DNA from: Anoxybacillus thermarum
Lineage (GTDB): Bacteria; Bacillota; Bacilli; Bacillales; Anoxybacillaceae
NCBI RefSeq assembly: GCF_000836725.1
Contig: NZ_JXTH01000015.1
Location: 1 to 45,072, forward strand
Reading direction: 5' to 3'
DNA: 45,072 nucleotides
The position numbers were made by a program, and so were the translations under genes. Below the pieces are notes generated by a model that ran no database searches, was not told where the DNA came from, and saw nothing but the letters and a program-made list of their open reading frames with translations. Shown here in pieces: positions 8,526 through 16,644 of the stretch; the stretch's first letter is position 1, and every line of letters begins with the position of its first letter.

Positions 8526-9596
8526 ATGGTGCGAAACCCGTTTGTGATGCAATGTGGTGAATTTCATGTTGATTATAAGCAAGATATGGCCATTTGGAAA
8601 ATTGCTCGCGTGCGTTGGCGTATTTTTATGATTGTAGCGCTATTTGCTCTTTTTCCTATGGTCGCGACAGACTATGTAGTCGGTTTGGCGACATTATGTG
8701 GGATTGCAGCTATTGGTGCGATCGGATTAAATATTTTAACGGGCTTTACTGGTCAAATTTCGATCGGGGTTGGTGCATTTTTAGGAGTGGGCGGATATAC
8801 GTCAGCCATCTTAACAACAAAGTTAGGGCTTAGCTTTTGGATTGCTTTCCCACTTGCTGGGTTAACTACTGCGCTTGTCGGTGCTCTGTTTGGGATCCCG
8901 TCTTTGCGTTTAAAAGGGTTATATTTAGCCATTGCCACGTTGGCAGCGCAAGTCATCATTTTGTTTGTCATTTCAAGGTGGGATTCGTTAACGGGGGGGA
9001 CAGCTGGGCTCGTATTGAATCGTCCCCAAATCGGTTCATTTACGTTTATGAGTGAAACGAGCTATTACTATTTAATGTTCGTCGTTTTACTTATCACAAT
9101 CGTCTTCTCACTTAACTTATTTCGCACGCGTGTCGGGCGGGCGTTCATTGCCATTCGCGATCGCGATATTGCTGCAGAAGTGATGGGCATTGATTTGTTT
9201 AAATATAAAGTGCTTGCCTTTTTCGTTAGCTCGTTTTTCGTCGGCATTGCTGGAGCGCTTCTTGGTCATTACACGATGATTGTAAGCCCTGAGCTTTACA
9301 GCATTTCTGTTTCAATTGAATATTTGGCCATGATTTTAGTTGGTGGTTTAGGAAGTGTATTTGGCTCATTGTATGGGGCTGTGTTTATTACGCTTATGCC
9401 TGTTGTTCTACGAAGTGTTGTAGATGTATTGAGCGGCACATTTCCTGGATTAGAGGGAGTGCTTGTTGGGATGAAGGAAGTCGTTTTTGGAGCTGTGATC
9501 ATTTTATTTCTCGTGTATGAGCCAGATGGGTTAAATAAAATTTGGTCAAATATAAAAAATTATTTCCGCCTCTGGCCATTTTCTTATACGAAGTAG
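8526..9596 (+). CDS. Liv-type ABC transporter permease (LivM-like)
   Basis: The second permease, 356 residues, with about nine membrane segments starting near residue 35 and family signatures LNILTGFTGQISIGVGAFLG and LVGGLGSVFGSLYGA. It has a hydrophilic N-terminal extension of about 30 residues before the first membrane helix. The gene starts 3 bases after the LivH-like stop. It should heterodimerise with the 7638-8522 product in the cytoplasmic membrane. Confidence 0.9.
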   Translation: MVRNPFVMQCGEFHVDYKQDMAIWKIARVRWRIFMIVALFALFPMVATDYVVGLATLCGIAAIGAIGLNILTGFTGQISIGVGAFLGVGGYTSAILTTKLGLSFWIAFPLAGLTTALVGALFGIPSLRLKGLYLAIATLAAQVIILFVISRWDSLTGGTAGLVLNRPQIGSFTFMSETSYYYLMFVVLLITIVFSLNLFRTRVGRAFIAIRDRDIAAEVMGIDLFKYKVLAFFVSSFFVGIAGALLGHYTMIVSPELYSISVSIEYLAMILVGGLGSVFGSLYGAVFITLMPVVLRSVVDVLSGTFPGLEGVLVGMKEVVFGAVIILFLVYEPDGLNKIWSNIKNYFRLWPFSYTK

Positions 9597-9621
9597 TATA
9601 AAGCGGGATATCCGCTTTATA
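9597..9621 (+). other. Intercistronic 10-bp hairpin between LivM-like and binding-protein genes
   Basis: TATAAAGCGG and CCGCTTTATA form a perfect stem around a 5-base loop, directly after the LivM-like stop. There is no T-run, so it is better read as an mRNA processing or stability element than a terminator. Such stems often raise expression of the binding-protein segment of an ABC operon. Confidence 0.5.
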
Positions 9622-9652
9622 TACAAACAAAAAACATAAGGGGGATGAATGA

Positions 9653-10852
9653 ATGAAGAAAAAAGGTGCACTACTCGCTACATTGCTTCTCGGGGCAAGC
9701 ATGTTATTCGGGTGTTCAGGAGGTGACAAAACAGCGACAGAACCGGCAAAAGAAGGAGGAAAAGAACAAGGAACGATTAAAATTGGTGCATTGTTTGATA
9801 TTACAGGCGCAACGGGAGATGTTGGTACACCGTATGCTGAAGGAGAAAAAGCGTACATTGAATACATTAACTCAAAAGGTGGGGTAAACGGCTATAAAAT
9901 TGAGCTTATCGGACAAGATTATGCTTATAAAATTCCTGAAGCGCAAAAGCTGTATCAAAAATATAAAGCGAGCGATAAAGTGTCGGCGATTTTAGGATGG
10001 GGAACAGCCGATACTGAAGCGTTGCGCCAACAAGTTGCAGCAGATAAAATACCATTTTTTTCAGCTTCTTATTCAGAAAATTTAAAAAATATAAAAGAAA
10101 GCCCATACAACTTTTTAACAGCGGCGTCTTACTCTGATCAAGCACGCTCCGTACTTCGTTGGATTAAAGAAAATCATACAGGTGGCACGCCAAAAGTTGC
10201 GCTTATTTACAATGACACGGCATTTGGAAAATCACCAATTCAAGATGCAAAAGACTTTGCGAAAGAAATTGGTGTAGAGATTGTGGATGAACAAATTGTT
10301 GACTTAAAAGCGCTTGATGCGACATCTCAACTATTGAACATGAAGAAAAAAGCACCGGATTATGCGATTATTCAACAAACATGGGGCGCGACAGCAACGA
10401 TTTTAAAAGATGCGAAAAAATTAGGCATTGACACGCAATTTATTGGTTTAAACTGGACAACTGGTGAAGGATTACTCCCGATTGCAGGAGATGCGGCAGA
10501 AGGATTTATCGGTGTGGTGACACATGCGTTTCCATATGAAGATTTACCAGGGATGGCTGAAGTGAAAGAGTATTTAGCAACCAAGGGTGAAAAATTAGAG
10601 GACAAAAACCAAAAATTTATTCAAGGATGGGTTACAGCGAAAATTTTAGTAGAAGGAATTAAGCAAGCGGATGATCCAACGACGGGAGAAGGCATTCGTC
10701 AAGGATTAGAAAAATTAAAAGATCTTGATTTAGGCGGCTTAGCTGCACCAGTTACGTTTACAGCTGATAATCATGCAGGAACGAATCAAATTCGTTTAGC
10801 GAAAGTTGAAAACGGACAGTTTAAGGTGTTTACAGACTACTTCGGATATTAA
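9653..10852 (+). CDS. ABC transporter substrate-binding lipoprotein (LivK-like)
   Basis: A 399-residue extracytoplasmic receptor anchored by lipid. Residues 1-20 are a signal peptide with lipobox LFGC, so Cys21 is the lipidated N-terminus; a charged linker (about 22-40) follows. The rest is a periplasmic-binding type I fold (TIKIGALFDITGATGDVG near the start). It gives the importer its specificity. Liv-family receptors bind branched amino acids, amides or aromatic and acyl acids, and ligand residues cannot be assigned here. The gene follows an intercistronic stem, which fits higher expression than the permeases. Confidence 0.9.
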   Translation: MKKKGALLATLLLGASMLFGCSGGDKTATEPAKEGGKEQGTIKIGALFDITGATGDVGTPYAEGEKAYIEYINSKGGVNGYKIELIGQDYAYKIPEAQKLYQKYKASDKVSAILGWGTADTEALRQQVAADKIPFFSASYSENLKNIKESPYNFLTAASYSDQARSVLRWIKENHTGGTPKVALIYNDTAFGKSPIQDAKDFAKEIGVEIVDEQIVDLKALDATSQLLNMKKKAPDYAIIQQTWGATATILKDAKKLGIDTQFIGLNWTTGEGLLPIAGDAAEGFIGVVTHAFPYEDLPGMAEVKEYLATKGEKLEDKNQKFIQGWVTAKILVEGIKQADDPTTGEGIRQGLEKLKDLDLGGLAAPVTFTADNHAGTNQIRLAKVENGQFKVFTDYFGY

Positions 10853-10859
10853 AGTGAAT

Positions 10860-10891
10860 GAAAGGGTGTTTTCAACAGGAAGCACCCTTTC
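10860..10891 (+). other. Intercistronic hairpin between binding-protein and LivF-like genes
   Basis: A 9-bp stem, GAAAGGGTG (10860-10868) with CACCCTTTC (10883-10891), begins 8 bases after the binding-protein stop. Only short T stretches follow, so partial termination or mRNA stabilisation is more likely than full termination. Confidence 0.5.
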
Positions 10892-10913
10892 GCTTTCAGA
10901 AAGGGGGAGACGA

Positions 10914-11702
10914 ATGCTTACGTTAAACAATGTGGAAGTGATGTATAACCGCGTTATTCTCGTGTTAAAAGGTATGTCAATGGTTATTCCAGAAGGTAAA
11001 ATTGTTGCGTTGCTCGGGAGTAACGGAGCAGGAAAAACAACAACGTTAAAAGCCATTTCGGGATTACTAAGAAGTGAAGATGGCGAAGTAACAGATGGAT
11101 ATATTGAGCTATATGGGGAACGAATCGAGGGAAAAGATGCAGAAGAAATTGTAAAAAAAGGGATTTTTCAATGTATGGAAGGAAGACGCGTGTTTGAACA
11201 TTTGACGGTAGAAGAAAATTTAATCGTCGGTGCTCATACGCGAAAAGATCGCCACAATATTAAAGCAGATTTACAAAAAGTGTATCATTACTTTCCAAAG
11301 CTTCATATGTTACGCCATCGCCAAGCAGGATATTTATCGGGGGGAGAACAGCAAATGTTAGCAATTGGTCGCGGCATGATGGCAAAACCAAAAATTTTAC
11401 TGCTCGACGAACCATCGTTAGGAATTGCCCCGTTGCTTGTGAAAGAAATTTTTTCGATTATTAAGCGAATTAATGAAGAAGAAGGAACGACAATTCTCGT
11501 CGTCGAACAAAATGCGAACATCGCTTTATCGATTGCGCACTACGGATATATTATGGAAAATGGCCGCATCGTAATGGACGGTCCTGTCGAGAGATTACTT
11601 GAAAATGAAGATGTAAAAGAATTTTACCTCGGGATGAGCGAAAAAGGGCGTAAAAATTATCGAGAAGTGAAGTCGTATAAACGGAGAAAGCGGTGGTTGT
11701 AA
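10914..11702 (+). CDS. Liv-type ABC transporter ATPase (LivF-like)
   Basis: The second ATPase of the importer, 262 residues. It shows Walker A GSNGAGKT, the ABC signature LSGGEQQ and Walker B ILLLDEPSLG. The frame is open from 10806, but AAGGGGGAG just upstream selects ATG 10914, giving the normal LivF beginning MLTLNNVEVMYN. Compared with amino-acid LivF proteins (about 235 residues) it has a basic C-terminal tail (GRKNYREVKSYKRRKRWL). The stop codon overlaps the next start by one base. Confidence 0.88.
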   Translation: MLTLNNVEVMYNRVILVLKGMSMVIPEGKIVALLGSNGAGKTTTLKAISGLLRSEDGEVTDGYIELYGERIEGKDAEEIVKKGIFQCMEGRRVFEHLTVEENLIVGAHTRKDRHNIKADLQKVYHYFPKLHMLRHRQAGYLSGGEQQMLAIGRGMMAKPKILLLDEPSLGIAPLLVKEIFSIIKRINEEEGTTILVVEQNANIALSIAHYGYIMENGRIVMDGPVERLLENEDVKEFYLGMSEKGRKNYREVKSYKRRKRWL

Positions 11703-12832
11703 TGGAAAGATGGAAATCGTTTTTGATTGAAGTGTATGAGCGGTCTACGGCATTGCGCGAGCGATTAGACGCTGAAAACATCAATCCACATGAATTAGAA
11801 ACGATTGAGCAACTGAGTCGCATTTCGGTATTGAAAAAAGAACAATTACCTCTTTTACAAAAACATGAGTTGCCATTCGGAAATATGATTACAAGACGTC
11901 CTAATGAATTAGCGCGCATATTTATGTCTCCAGGACCGATTTACGATCCACAAGGAGAAGATCAAGATGAATGGGGATTTTCAGAAGCGCTTCGAGCCGC
12001 TGGATTTACAAGCGATGATATTGTGCAAAATACGTTTTCATATCATTTATCCCCAGCAGGTTTTATGTTTGATAGTGCTCTTCGCCGTATCGGTGCAACC
12101 GTCGTGCCGGCAGGACCAGGCAATCGTGAATTGCAAGTGCAGCTTATGAATGATTTGCAAGTGACTGGATATGTTGGTACACCAAGTTTTTTACATTTAT
12201 TGTTGCAGTACGCAGATGAAAAAGGAATACATGTCACGGTGAAAAAGGCGTTTTTTACTGCAGAAAAGTTAACAGAAAACATGCGCGACCAGTTTGAACA
12301 ACGAGGTATTCATGTTTTTGAAGGATATGGAACAGCTGATTGCGGTTGCATTGCATTTGAGGATCGTCAAGGACCAGGTTTGAAAATTAGTTCGCGAGCT
12401 ATCGTTCAACTGTGTGATCCGATTAGCGGAGTACCGCTTGATGAGGAGGGGGAAATAGTTGTTACGATATTCGATCGCACGTATCCGCTTGTTCGCTTTG
12501 GCACGGGAGATGTGTCGCGTTGGGTCGATGGGTACAAAGGCGAACGGATTGTCGGTGTGCTCGGACGTGTCGGAACAAGCGTGAAAGTGAAAGGGATGTT
12601 TGTGCATGAGCAACAGTTGAAACAAGTCATGGCTGATGTAGGATGCTCGCTATTTCAAGCAGTAGTAACAAATGAAGATGGTCATGATCAGTTGACGATT
12701 TACACCGAAAAAGAGCTTAATGAAGAAGCGAAACAAAAAATAAAAAACGTTATTCGTGTGACACCGACATTTGTTTCCATTGATCATGTAAATGAGAGGG
12801 AGCGGTGTCTCATCGATCAAAGAAAATGGTAA
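11702..12832 (+). CDS. PaaK-like adenylate-forming protein with degenerate active-site motifs
   Basis: A 376-residue relative of phenylacetate-CoA ligases (usually about 430-440). Fold-level similarity is visible in GFMFDSALRRIGATVVPAGP, EGYGTADCG and VRFGTGDVSRW. The P-loop SSGTTGKP is replaced by MSPGPIYDP (75-83), the acidic residue of the YGxxE motif is missing (YGTAD), and the C-terminal lysine region GKAKRV aligns with NERERCL. It is therefore probably not a normal CoA ligase. It starts inside the LivF-like stop (TAATG) and ends the operon, so it is co-expressed with the transporter. A regulatory, binding or altered catalytic role is possible. Confidence 0.75.
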   Translation: MERWKSFLIEVYERSTALRERLDAENINPHELETIEQLSRISVLKKEQLPLLQKHELPFGNMITRRPNELARIFMSPGPIYDPQGEDQDEWGFSEALRAAGFTSDDIVQNTFSYHLSPAGFMFDSALRRIGATVVPAGPGNRELQVQLMNDLQVTGYVGTPSFLHLLLQYADEKGIHVTVKKAFFTAEKLTENMRDQFEQRGIHVFEGYGTADCGCIAFEDRQGPGLKISSRAIVQLCDPISGVPLDEEGEIVVTIFDRTYPLVRFGTGDVSRWVDGYKGERIVGVLGRVGTSVKVKGMFVHEQQLKQVMADVGCSLFQAVVTNEDGHDQLTIYTEKELNEEAKQKIKNVIRVTPTFVSIDHVNERERCLIDQRKW

Positions 12833-12856
12833 AAAGAGGCGTAATGCCTCTTTTTA
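12830..12856. terminator. Bidirectional terminator between PaaK-like gene and NAD kinase
   Basis: An 11-bp stem TAAAAAGAGGC / GCCTCTTTTTA with a 5-base loop has A- and T-runs on the two sides. It serves the convergent genes on both strands and overlaps both stop codons. Confidence 0.85.
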
Positions 12857-13657
12857 CAAAAATGTCCGCTTTACTTTTTCCCAGAAAGAGTTATCTTTCA
12901 GTTTGACTGTTTTAATCACTTTTCCACTCAATGCAATATCAATTTTTTCGATATGTTGAATGCTTAGTGCTTCATTATCCATACCGATAATTGGATAGTC
13001 GTTTCCGTCTTGTACCACTTTTAATGTCAACTTGCGATTCCCGCTTAAAATAAATGATGAACCGAGCGTGCGATAACGATTATTGTTTAGTGATGCTAAT
13101 TCGCTTACTTGAAAGCACGGAAGCATTGGATCCACGACTGCCCCATTAACCGATTTATTGTAAGCTGTGCTTCCAGTAGGTGTAGCAATGATCATTCCGT
13201 CGCCTCGGAATGTTTCAAAATGCAAATTGTCGATAAATACGTCCATGACAAACGTTTTAATAATACTTGAACGAATCGTACATTCATTTAAACAATAAAA
13301 TGACGTAGAATCATTGACTGTCACATAAATCGTTGGATATTTACGCACTTCGATTTGTTCCGTTTTCATCGCCTCAATCATTTTTTCTGTATCGTGAATA
13401 TGAAAATCACAATACATACTTAACGATCCTGATGTTGAAATGCCAGCATATAAACAATCGTCGCGAAATCCTGTTTTTCGAACCGCTTGTAGAAACGTCC
13501 CATCTCCACCGACGCTTACAATAATGTTTGCATGTTTTGCATTATCCACGACTTCAAATTCATACTGTTTGGCAAGTTGAATAAGAGGTTCTACTTGTTT
13601 TGTCGTTTCTTCATCGTGCTTATGAAAGAAGTACATGCGATTACGGCGTTCAGTCAT
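12854..13657 (-). CDS. ppnK: NAD kinase (PpnK2/NadF type)
   Basis: It phosphorylates NAD to NADP in the cytosol. The 267-residue protein has the diphosphate-binding GGDGT (50-54), NECTIRSS for the NAD ribose/nicotinamide site, and the glycine-rich loop DGMIIATPTGSTAYN. The N-terminus RMYFFHKHDEE resembles the B. subtilis YtdI paralogue, which shares this neighbourhood. The start is an ATG behind GGAGGGAAAACG. The promoter region is shared divergently with ytfI. Confidence 0.93.
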   Translation of the reverse strand: MTERRNRMYFFHKHDEETTKQVEPLIQLAKQYEFEVVDNAKHANIIVSVGGDGTFLQAVRKTGFRDDCLYAGISTSGSLSMYCDFHIHDTEKMIEAMKTEQIEVRKYPTIYVTVNDSTSFYCLNECTIRSSIIKTFVMDVFIDNLHFETFRGDGMIIATPTGSTAYNKSVNGAVVDPMLPCFQVSELASLNNNRYRTLGSSFILSGNRKLTLKVVQDGNDYPIIGMDNEALSIQHIEKIDIALSGKVIKTVKLKDNSFWEKVKRTFL

Positions 13658-13782
13658 CGTTTTCCCTCCGTTAAAATGTCCTCACGTTTATTTTATCATT
13701 TATTTTCCATTCATAGCGAATTTATTCGTTTAATTTTGCTCATTTTTGTCGAAAATGTCATCGGGAAGGAAGTGAAAAACCG
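13658..13782. promoter_or_regulatory. Divergent intergenic region, NAD kinase / ytfI
   Basis: About 125 AT-rich bases between two divergent starts; it must hold both promoters. CGAATTTATTCG (around 13718) is an imperfect palindrome. In B. subtilis the ytfIJ pair is expressed in the forespore (from memory), but no sigma-F site could be fixed by eye. Confidence 0.4.
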
Positions 13783-14433
13783 ATGATTTTCGTGATTGCC
13801 ATCATCTTTATTACCTTCTTAGCGATTATTCCTTTTCTATATGTGCGAATCACCATTCAATTTCAACATACCCAAGACGATGATCAATTAACAATACATA
13901 TTCGCCTTCTTCGTTTTCTTCGTTATCGTTTTACTGTTCCACTCATTGAAATATCAAAAAGGGAAGCCGGATTAGTGACAGAGCAAAAAACAAATACAGG
14001 GAAAGATGAAAAAACGACATTTACTGTTACTGATGCGCGCCAACGTGTCGCACAAATCAAACGGTGGTTAAATGACATCGTTCATTTACATACGATTATA
14101 AAAAAATTTTTACAAAAAGTTTCGGTTTTACAGTTTCAATGGCATACGCAAATCGGCGTCGGAGATGCGGCAAAAACAGCGCTGCTCGTCGGGATCGGTT
14201 GGTCGGTTAAATATTACATGGTGGCAATAATGAGCAAATATATGCATGTTTGTAGCACTCCTTCCATTTCTATTGTTCCTTTTTTTCAAGGCGCATTATC
14301 GCGTACATCGTTTACATGTATGGTTCGATTTCGAATCGGTTATGCTATATTAGCAGGACTGAAGGTCGTAAAACATTGGAAAAAAGATGCAAAAGTTTCT
14401 AGGAGGAATGAAAATGAATGGACATCCGATTGA
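13783..14433 (+). CDS. ytfI: DUF2953 membrane-anchored protein YtfI
   Basis: A 216-residue protein with a single strong N-terminal membrane helix (about 2-20) followed by a hydrophilic body (HTQDDDQLTIHIRLLRFLRYRF). It matches the YtfI/DUF2953 type and lies, as in B. subtilis, between NAD kinase and ytfJ. Function is unknown; association with the spore protein YtfJ suggests a role in sporulation. The ribosome site GGAAGGAAGTG precedes the ATG. The end overlaps the ytfJ start by 20 bases. Confidence 0.82.
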   Translation: MIFVIAIIFITFLAIIPFLYVRITIQFQHTQDDDQLTIHIRLLRFLRYRFTVPLIEISKREAGLVTEQKTNTGKDEKTTFTVTDARQRVAQIKRWLNDIVHLHTIIKKFLQKVSVLQFQWHTQIGVGDAAKTALLVGIGWSVKYYMVAIMSKYMHVCSTPSISIVPFFQGALSRTSFTCMVRFRIGYAILAGLKVVKHWKKDAKVSRRNENEWTSD

Positions 14434-14842
14434 AGGATTAATGACGACAGCGATGGAAAATTTAAAACAAATGATTGATGTCAATACGATTATCGGTGAT
14501 CCGGTCGAGACACCTGATGGAAGCGTCATCTTAACTGTATCGAAAGTCGGTTTCGGCTTTGCAGCAGGTGGTAGCGAGTTTATGTTGAATCATGGCGATG
14601 AACAACAAAAAGAAGCCCATCCATTTGGTGGCGGAAGTGGTGGGGGTGTATCAATTACACCGATTGCTTTTTTAATTGTGAACAGTTCAGGCGTAAAGCT
14701 ATTACATGTAGATGAAAGCACGCATTTATACGAGAAAATTTTAGATCTCGCCCCGCAAGCGATCGAAAAAATTCAACAAATGTTTGAGAAAAAAGAAAAG
14801 CCGAAGCCACAACATAACGAAGCAACAGATTTTGATATTTAG
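14414..14842 (+). CDS. ytfJ: Sporulation/germination protein YtfJ (GerW family)
   Basis: A 142-residue GerW-family spore protein. The conserved N-terminal block HPIEGLMTTAMENLKQMIDV and TIIGDPVETPDGSVILTVSK are present, then a glycine-rich stretch (GGGSGGGVSITPIAFLIV). Of the candidate ATGs at 14408 and 14414, the latter has proper spacing (7) from AGGAGG (14401-14406) and matches the family N-terminus. It is translationally coupled to ytfI. Confidence 0.88.
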   Translation: MNGHPIEGLMTTAMENLKQMIDVNTIIGDPVETPDGSVILTVSKVGFGFAAGGSEFMLNHGDEQQKEAHPFGGGSGGGVSITPIAFLIVNSSGVKLLHVDESTHLYEKILDLAPQAIEKIQQMFEKKEKPKPQHNEATDFDI

Positions 14843-14857
14843 TCTCAATCGAAATAA

Positions 14858-14886
14858 TTGAATTTTTCATCTAATTACGTTATGAT
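14858..14886 (+). promoter_or_regulatory. Candidate sigma-A promoter of tpx
   Basis: TTGAAT (14858-14863) and TATGAT (14881-14886) with 17-base spacing lie 35 bases upstream of the start codon. Confidence 0.65.
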
Positions 14887-14920
14887 GAGCCTGTATCTTA
14901 TAATAAAGAGGAGGCTTACT

Positions 14921-15427
14921 ATGGCGAAGGTTACATTTAAAGGAAATCCTGTCACATTAGTCGGTCATGAAGTGAAAGTCGGTGATGCAGCTCCGAATTT
15001 TACTGTGCTTGCTAACGACTTATCGCCGGTGACATTAGATGATACAAAAGGATTTGTTCGTTTAATTAGCGTGGTGCCATCGATTGATACAGGAGTTTGT
15101 GATGCACAAACACGTCGCTTTAATGAAGAAGCAGGAAACATTGAAGGAGTAAAAGTGTTAACGATTAGCGTTGATTTGCCATTTGCTCAAAAACGTTGGT
15201 GCGCGGCAAATGGATTAGAAAACGTTGTTACATTATCTGACCATCGTGATGTATCATTTGGCCAAGCATACGGTGTGCTCATTCAAGAGTTACGCTTACT
15301 CGCTCGTGCTGTATTTGTCGTTGATCGTAATGATCGCGTTACATATGTTGAGTACGTATCAGAAGCAACAAATCATCCAAACTACGAAGCAGCGATCGAA
15401 GCAGCAAAACAAGCGGCTCAACAATAA
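14921..15427 (+). CDS. tpx: Atypical 2-Cys peroxiredoxin (thiol peroxidase)
   Basis: It reduces hydroperoxides using thioredoxin. The 168-residue product has the peroxidatic cysteine in [17 protein letters not shown] (Cys60) and the resolving cysteine in RWCAANG (Cys94), the spacing of E. coli Tpx. The frame extends upstream to 14858, but AGAGGAGG sets the start at 14921, where [13 protein letters not shown] matches the family. It has its own promoter and terminator and is monocistronic. Confidence 0.95.
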   Translation: MAKVTFKGNPVTLVGHEVKVGDAAPNFTVLANDLSPVTLDDTKGFVRLISVVPSIDTGVCDAQTRRFNEEAGNIEGVKVLTISVDLPFAQKRWCAANGLENVVTLSDHRDVSFGQAYGVLIQELRLLARAVFVVDRNDRVTYVEYVSEATNHPNYEAAIEAAKQAAQQ

Positions 15428-15434
15428 TTGTTTG

Positions 15435-15464
15435 AGGCTATCTCAAAAAGGGATAGCCTTTTTC
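15435..15464 (+). terminator. Terminator after tpx
   Basis: The stem AGGCTATC / GATAGCCT is followed by TTTTTC. Confidence 0.85.
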
Positions 15465-15512
15465 GTTTATATTTTTTAAAATAAAATGTCGGACCGAAAG
15501 GAGTGAAACACA

Positions 15513-16487
15513 TTGGAAAAGCTATTTGTAGTCATCGATGAAACGGCGACATGGTTGCAAGAGGAGTTAAAATGTTCGTATTTAGAAGCCGTCGCAGAAA
15601 CAGGTGAAAACTTATTTCATGGAGATGTTTTACAAGAAGAAGTAAACGAGTTGTTAAAAAAGCGGTTGAAAAAGGCGTACGCTTCCGTCAGTTTGGATGA
15701 TTGGAAAAATGAACACATTCGTAAAGCATTACAATTGGCGATGTTAAAAGGAATGAAACAATATGTACAGCCCCATCATCAAATGACACCAGATGCTGTA
15801 TCGGTATTTATCGGTTATTTAGTTGATGAATTTACAAAAACATATTTTTCGCTATCCATTCTCGATCCTGCTGTTGGAACAGGAAATTTGATGACGGCTG
15901 TGTTGAATCAACTCACGAATAAAAAAGTAAAAAGCTACGGAGCAGATGCGGACGATTTACTATTGAAACTTGCTTATGTCAATGCAAATTTACAACAACA
16001 TGAAATTCAATTTTTCCATCAAGATAGTTTAAAGCCATTGTTTATTGAACCGGTCGATGTAGTCGTATGCGATTTGCCGATCGGATATTATCCAGACGAT
16101 GAACATGCCAAATCGTTTCGTTTACATGCTGAAACTGGTCATTCGTATGTCCATTATTTATTTATTGAACAAAGCATTCGTTATACGAAAGAAAGCGGAT
16201 ATTTGTTTCTCCTCGTCCCAAATACGCTTTTTACATCAGATGAATCAAAAAAATTGCATGCGTTGATTAAAGAGGAAACGTTTATTCAAGGCTTGTTGCA
16301 GCTTCCGCTTTCGATGTTTAAAAATGAAGCAGCAGCGAAAAGTATTTTTATTTTACAAAAGAAAGGTGCACATGCGAAAGCGCCAAAACAAGCATTGCTT
16401 GCACAACTTCCTAGCTTTTCAAATAAAGAGGCGATGCAAGCGATGGTCGTGAAACTCGAACAATGGCTGAAGGAAAATCGTTCATAA
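15513..16487 (+). CDS. ytxK: Class I SAM-dependent methyltransferase-like protein YtxK
   Basis: A 324-residue protein of the N6-adenine methyltransferase fold. The SAM motif LDPAVGTGNL lies mid-protein, and the catalytic NPPY-type motif is replaced by DLPIGYYP. The start is TTG at 15513 with AAAGGAGTG upstream. It lies between tpx and ackA, as YtxK does in B. subtilis. There is no restriction or specificity partner nearby, so it is not an obvious R-M system; the substrate is unknown. Confidence 0.85.
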   Translation: MEKLFVVIDETATWLQEELKCSYLEAVAETGENLFHGDVLQEEVNELLKKRLKKAYASVSLDDWKNEHIRKALQLAMLKGMKQYVQPHHQMTPDAVSVFIGYLVDEFTKTYFSLSILDPAVGTGNLMTAVLNQLTNKKVKSYGADADDLLLKLAYVNANLQQHEIQFFHQDSLKPLFIEPVDVVVCDLPIGYYPDDEHAKSFRLHAETGHSYVHYLFIEQSIRYTKESGYLFLLVPNTLFTSDESKKLHALIKEETFIQGLLQLPLSMFKNEAAAKSIFILQKKGAHAKAPKQALLAQLPSFSNKEAMQAMVVKLEQWLKENRS

Positions 16488-16512
16488 CCTTCTGAATATA
16501 ACAAATATGTGA

Positions 16513-16526
16513 AGAAAACGTTTTCG
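16513..16526 (+). promoter_or_regulatory. Candidate activating cre site upstream of ackA
   Basis: AGAAAACGTTTTCG contains the perfect palindrome GAAAACGTTTTC and matches the cre consensus except at its two end bases. Its centre lies about 57 bases upstream of the predicted ackA transcription start, the geometry known for CcpA activation of B. subtilis ackA. Confidence 0.6.
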
Positions 16527-16540
16527 CGACGTTTGCGTAC

Positions 16541-16570
16541 TTGAAAAGAGCGACGAACGACCCGTAAAAT
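16541..16570 (+). promoter_or_regulatory. Candidate sigma-A promoter of ackA
   Basis: TTGAAA (16541-16546) and TAAAAT (16565-16570) are separated by 18 bases. They lie downstream of the candidate cre and about 75 bases before the start codon. Confidence 0.6.
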
Positions 16571-16644
16571 GAGAAACGTACCGATGAAATTCGAATATTT
16601 GCATACAATAATTGTGAACGATGTTAAAGGAGCTGTTTAGTCAA

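Noticed and set aside
9906-10145. Minus-strand frame inside the binding-lipoprotein gene
   Set aside because: No ribosome site; it lies wholly within a convincing coding region, a codon-bias shadow.
15513-16487. Restriction-modification methyltransferase
   Set aside because: It has the N6-adenine methyltransferase fold but a changed NPPY-type motif and no restriction or specificity subunit nearby; position and length fit YtxK.
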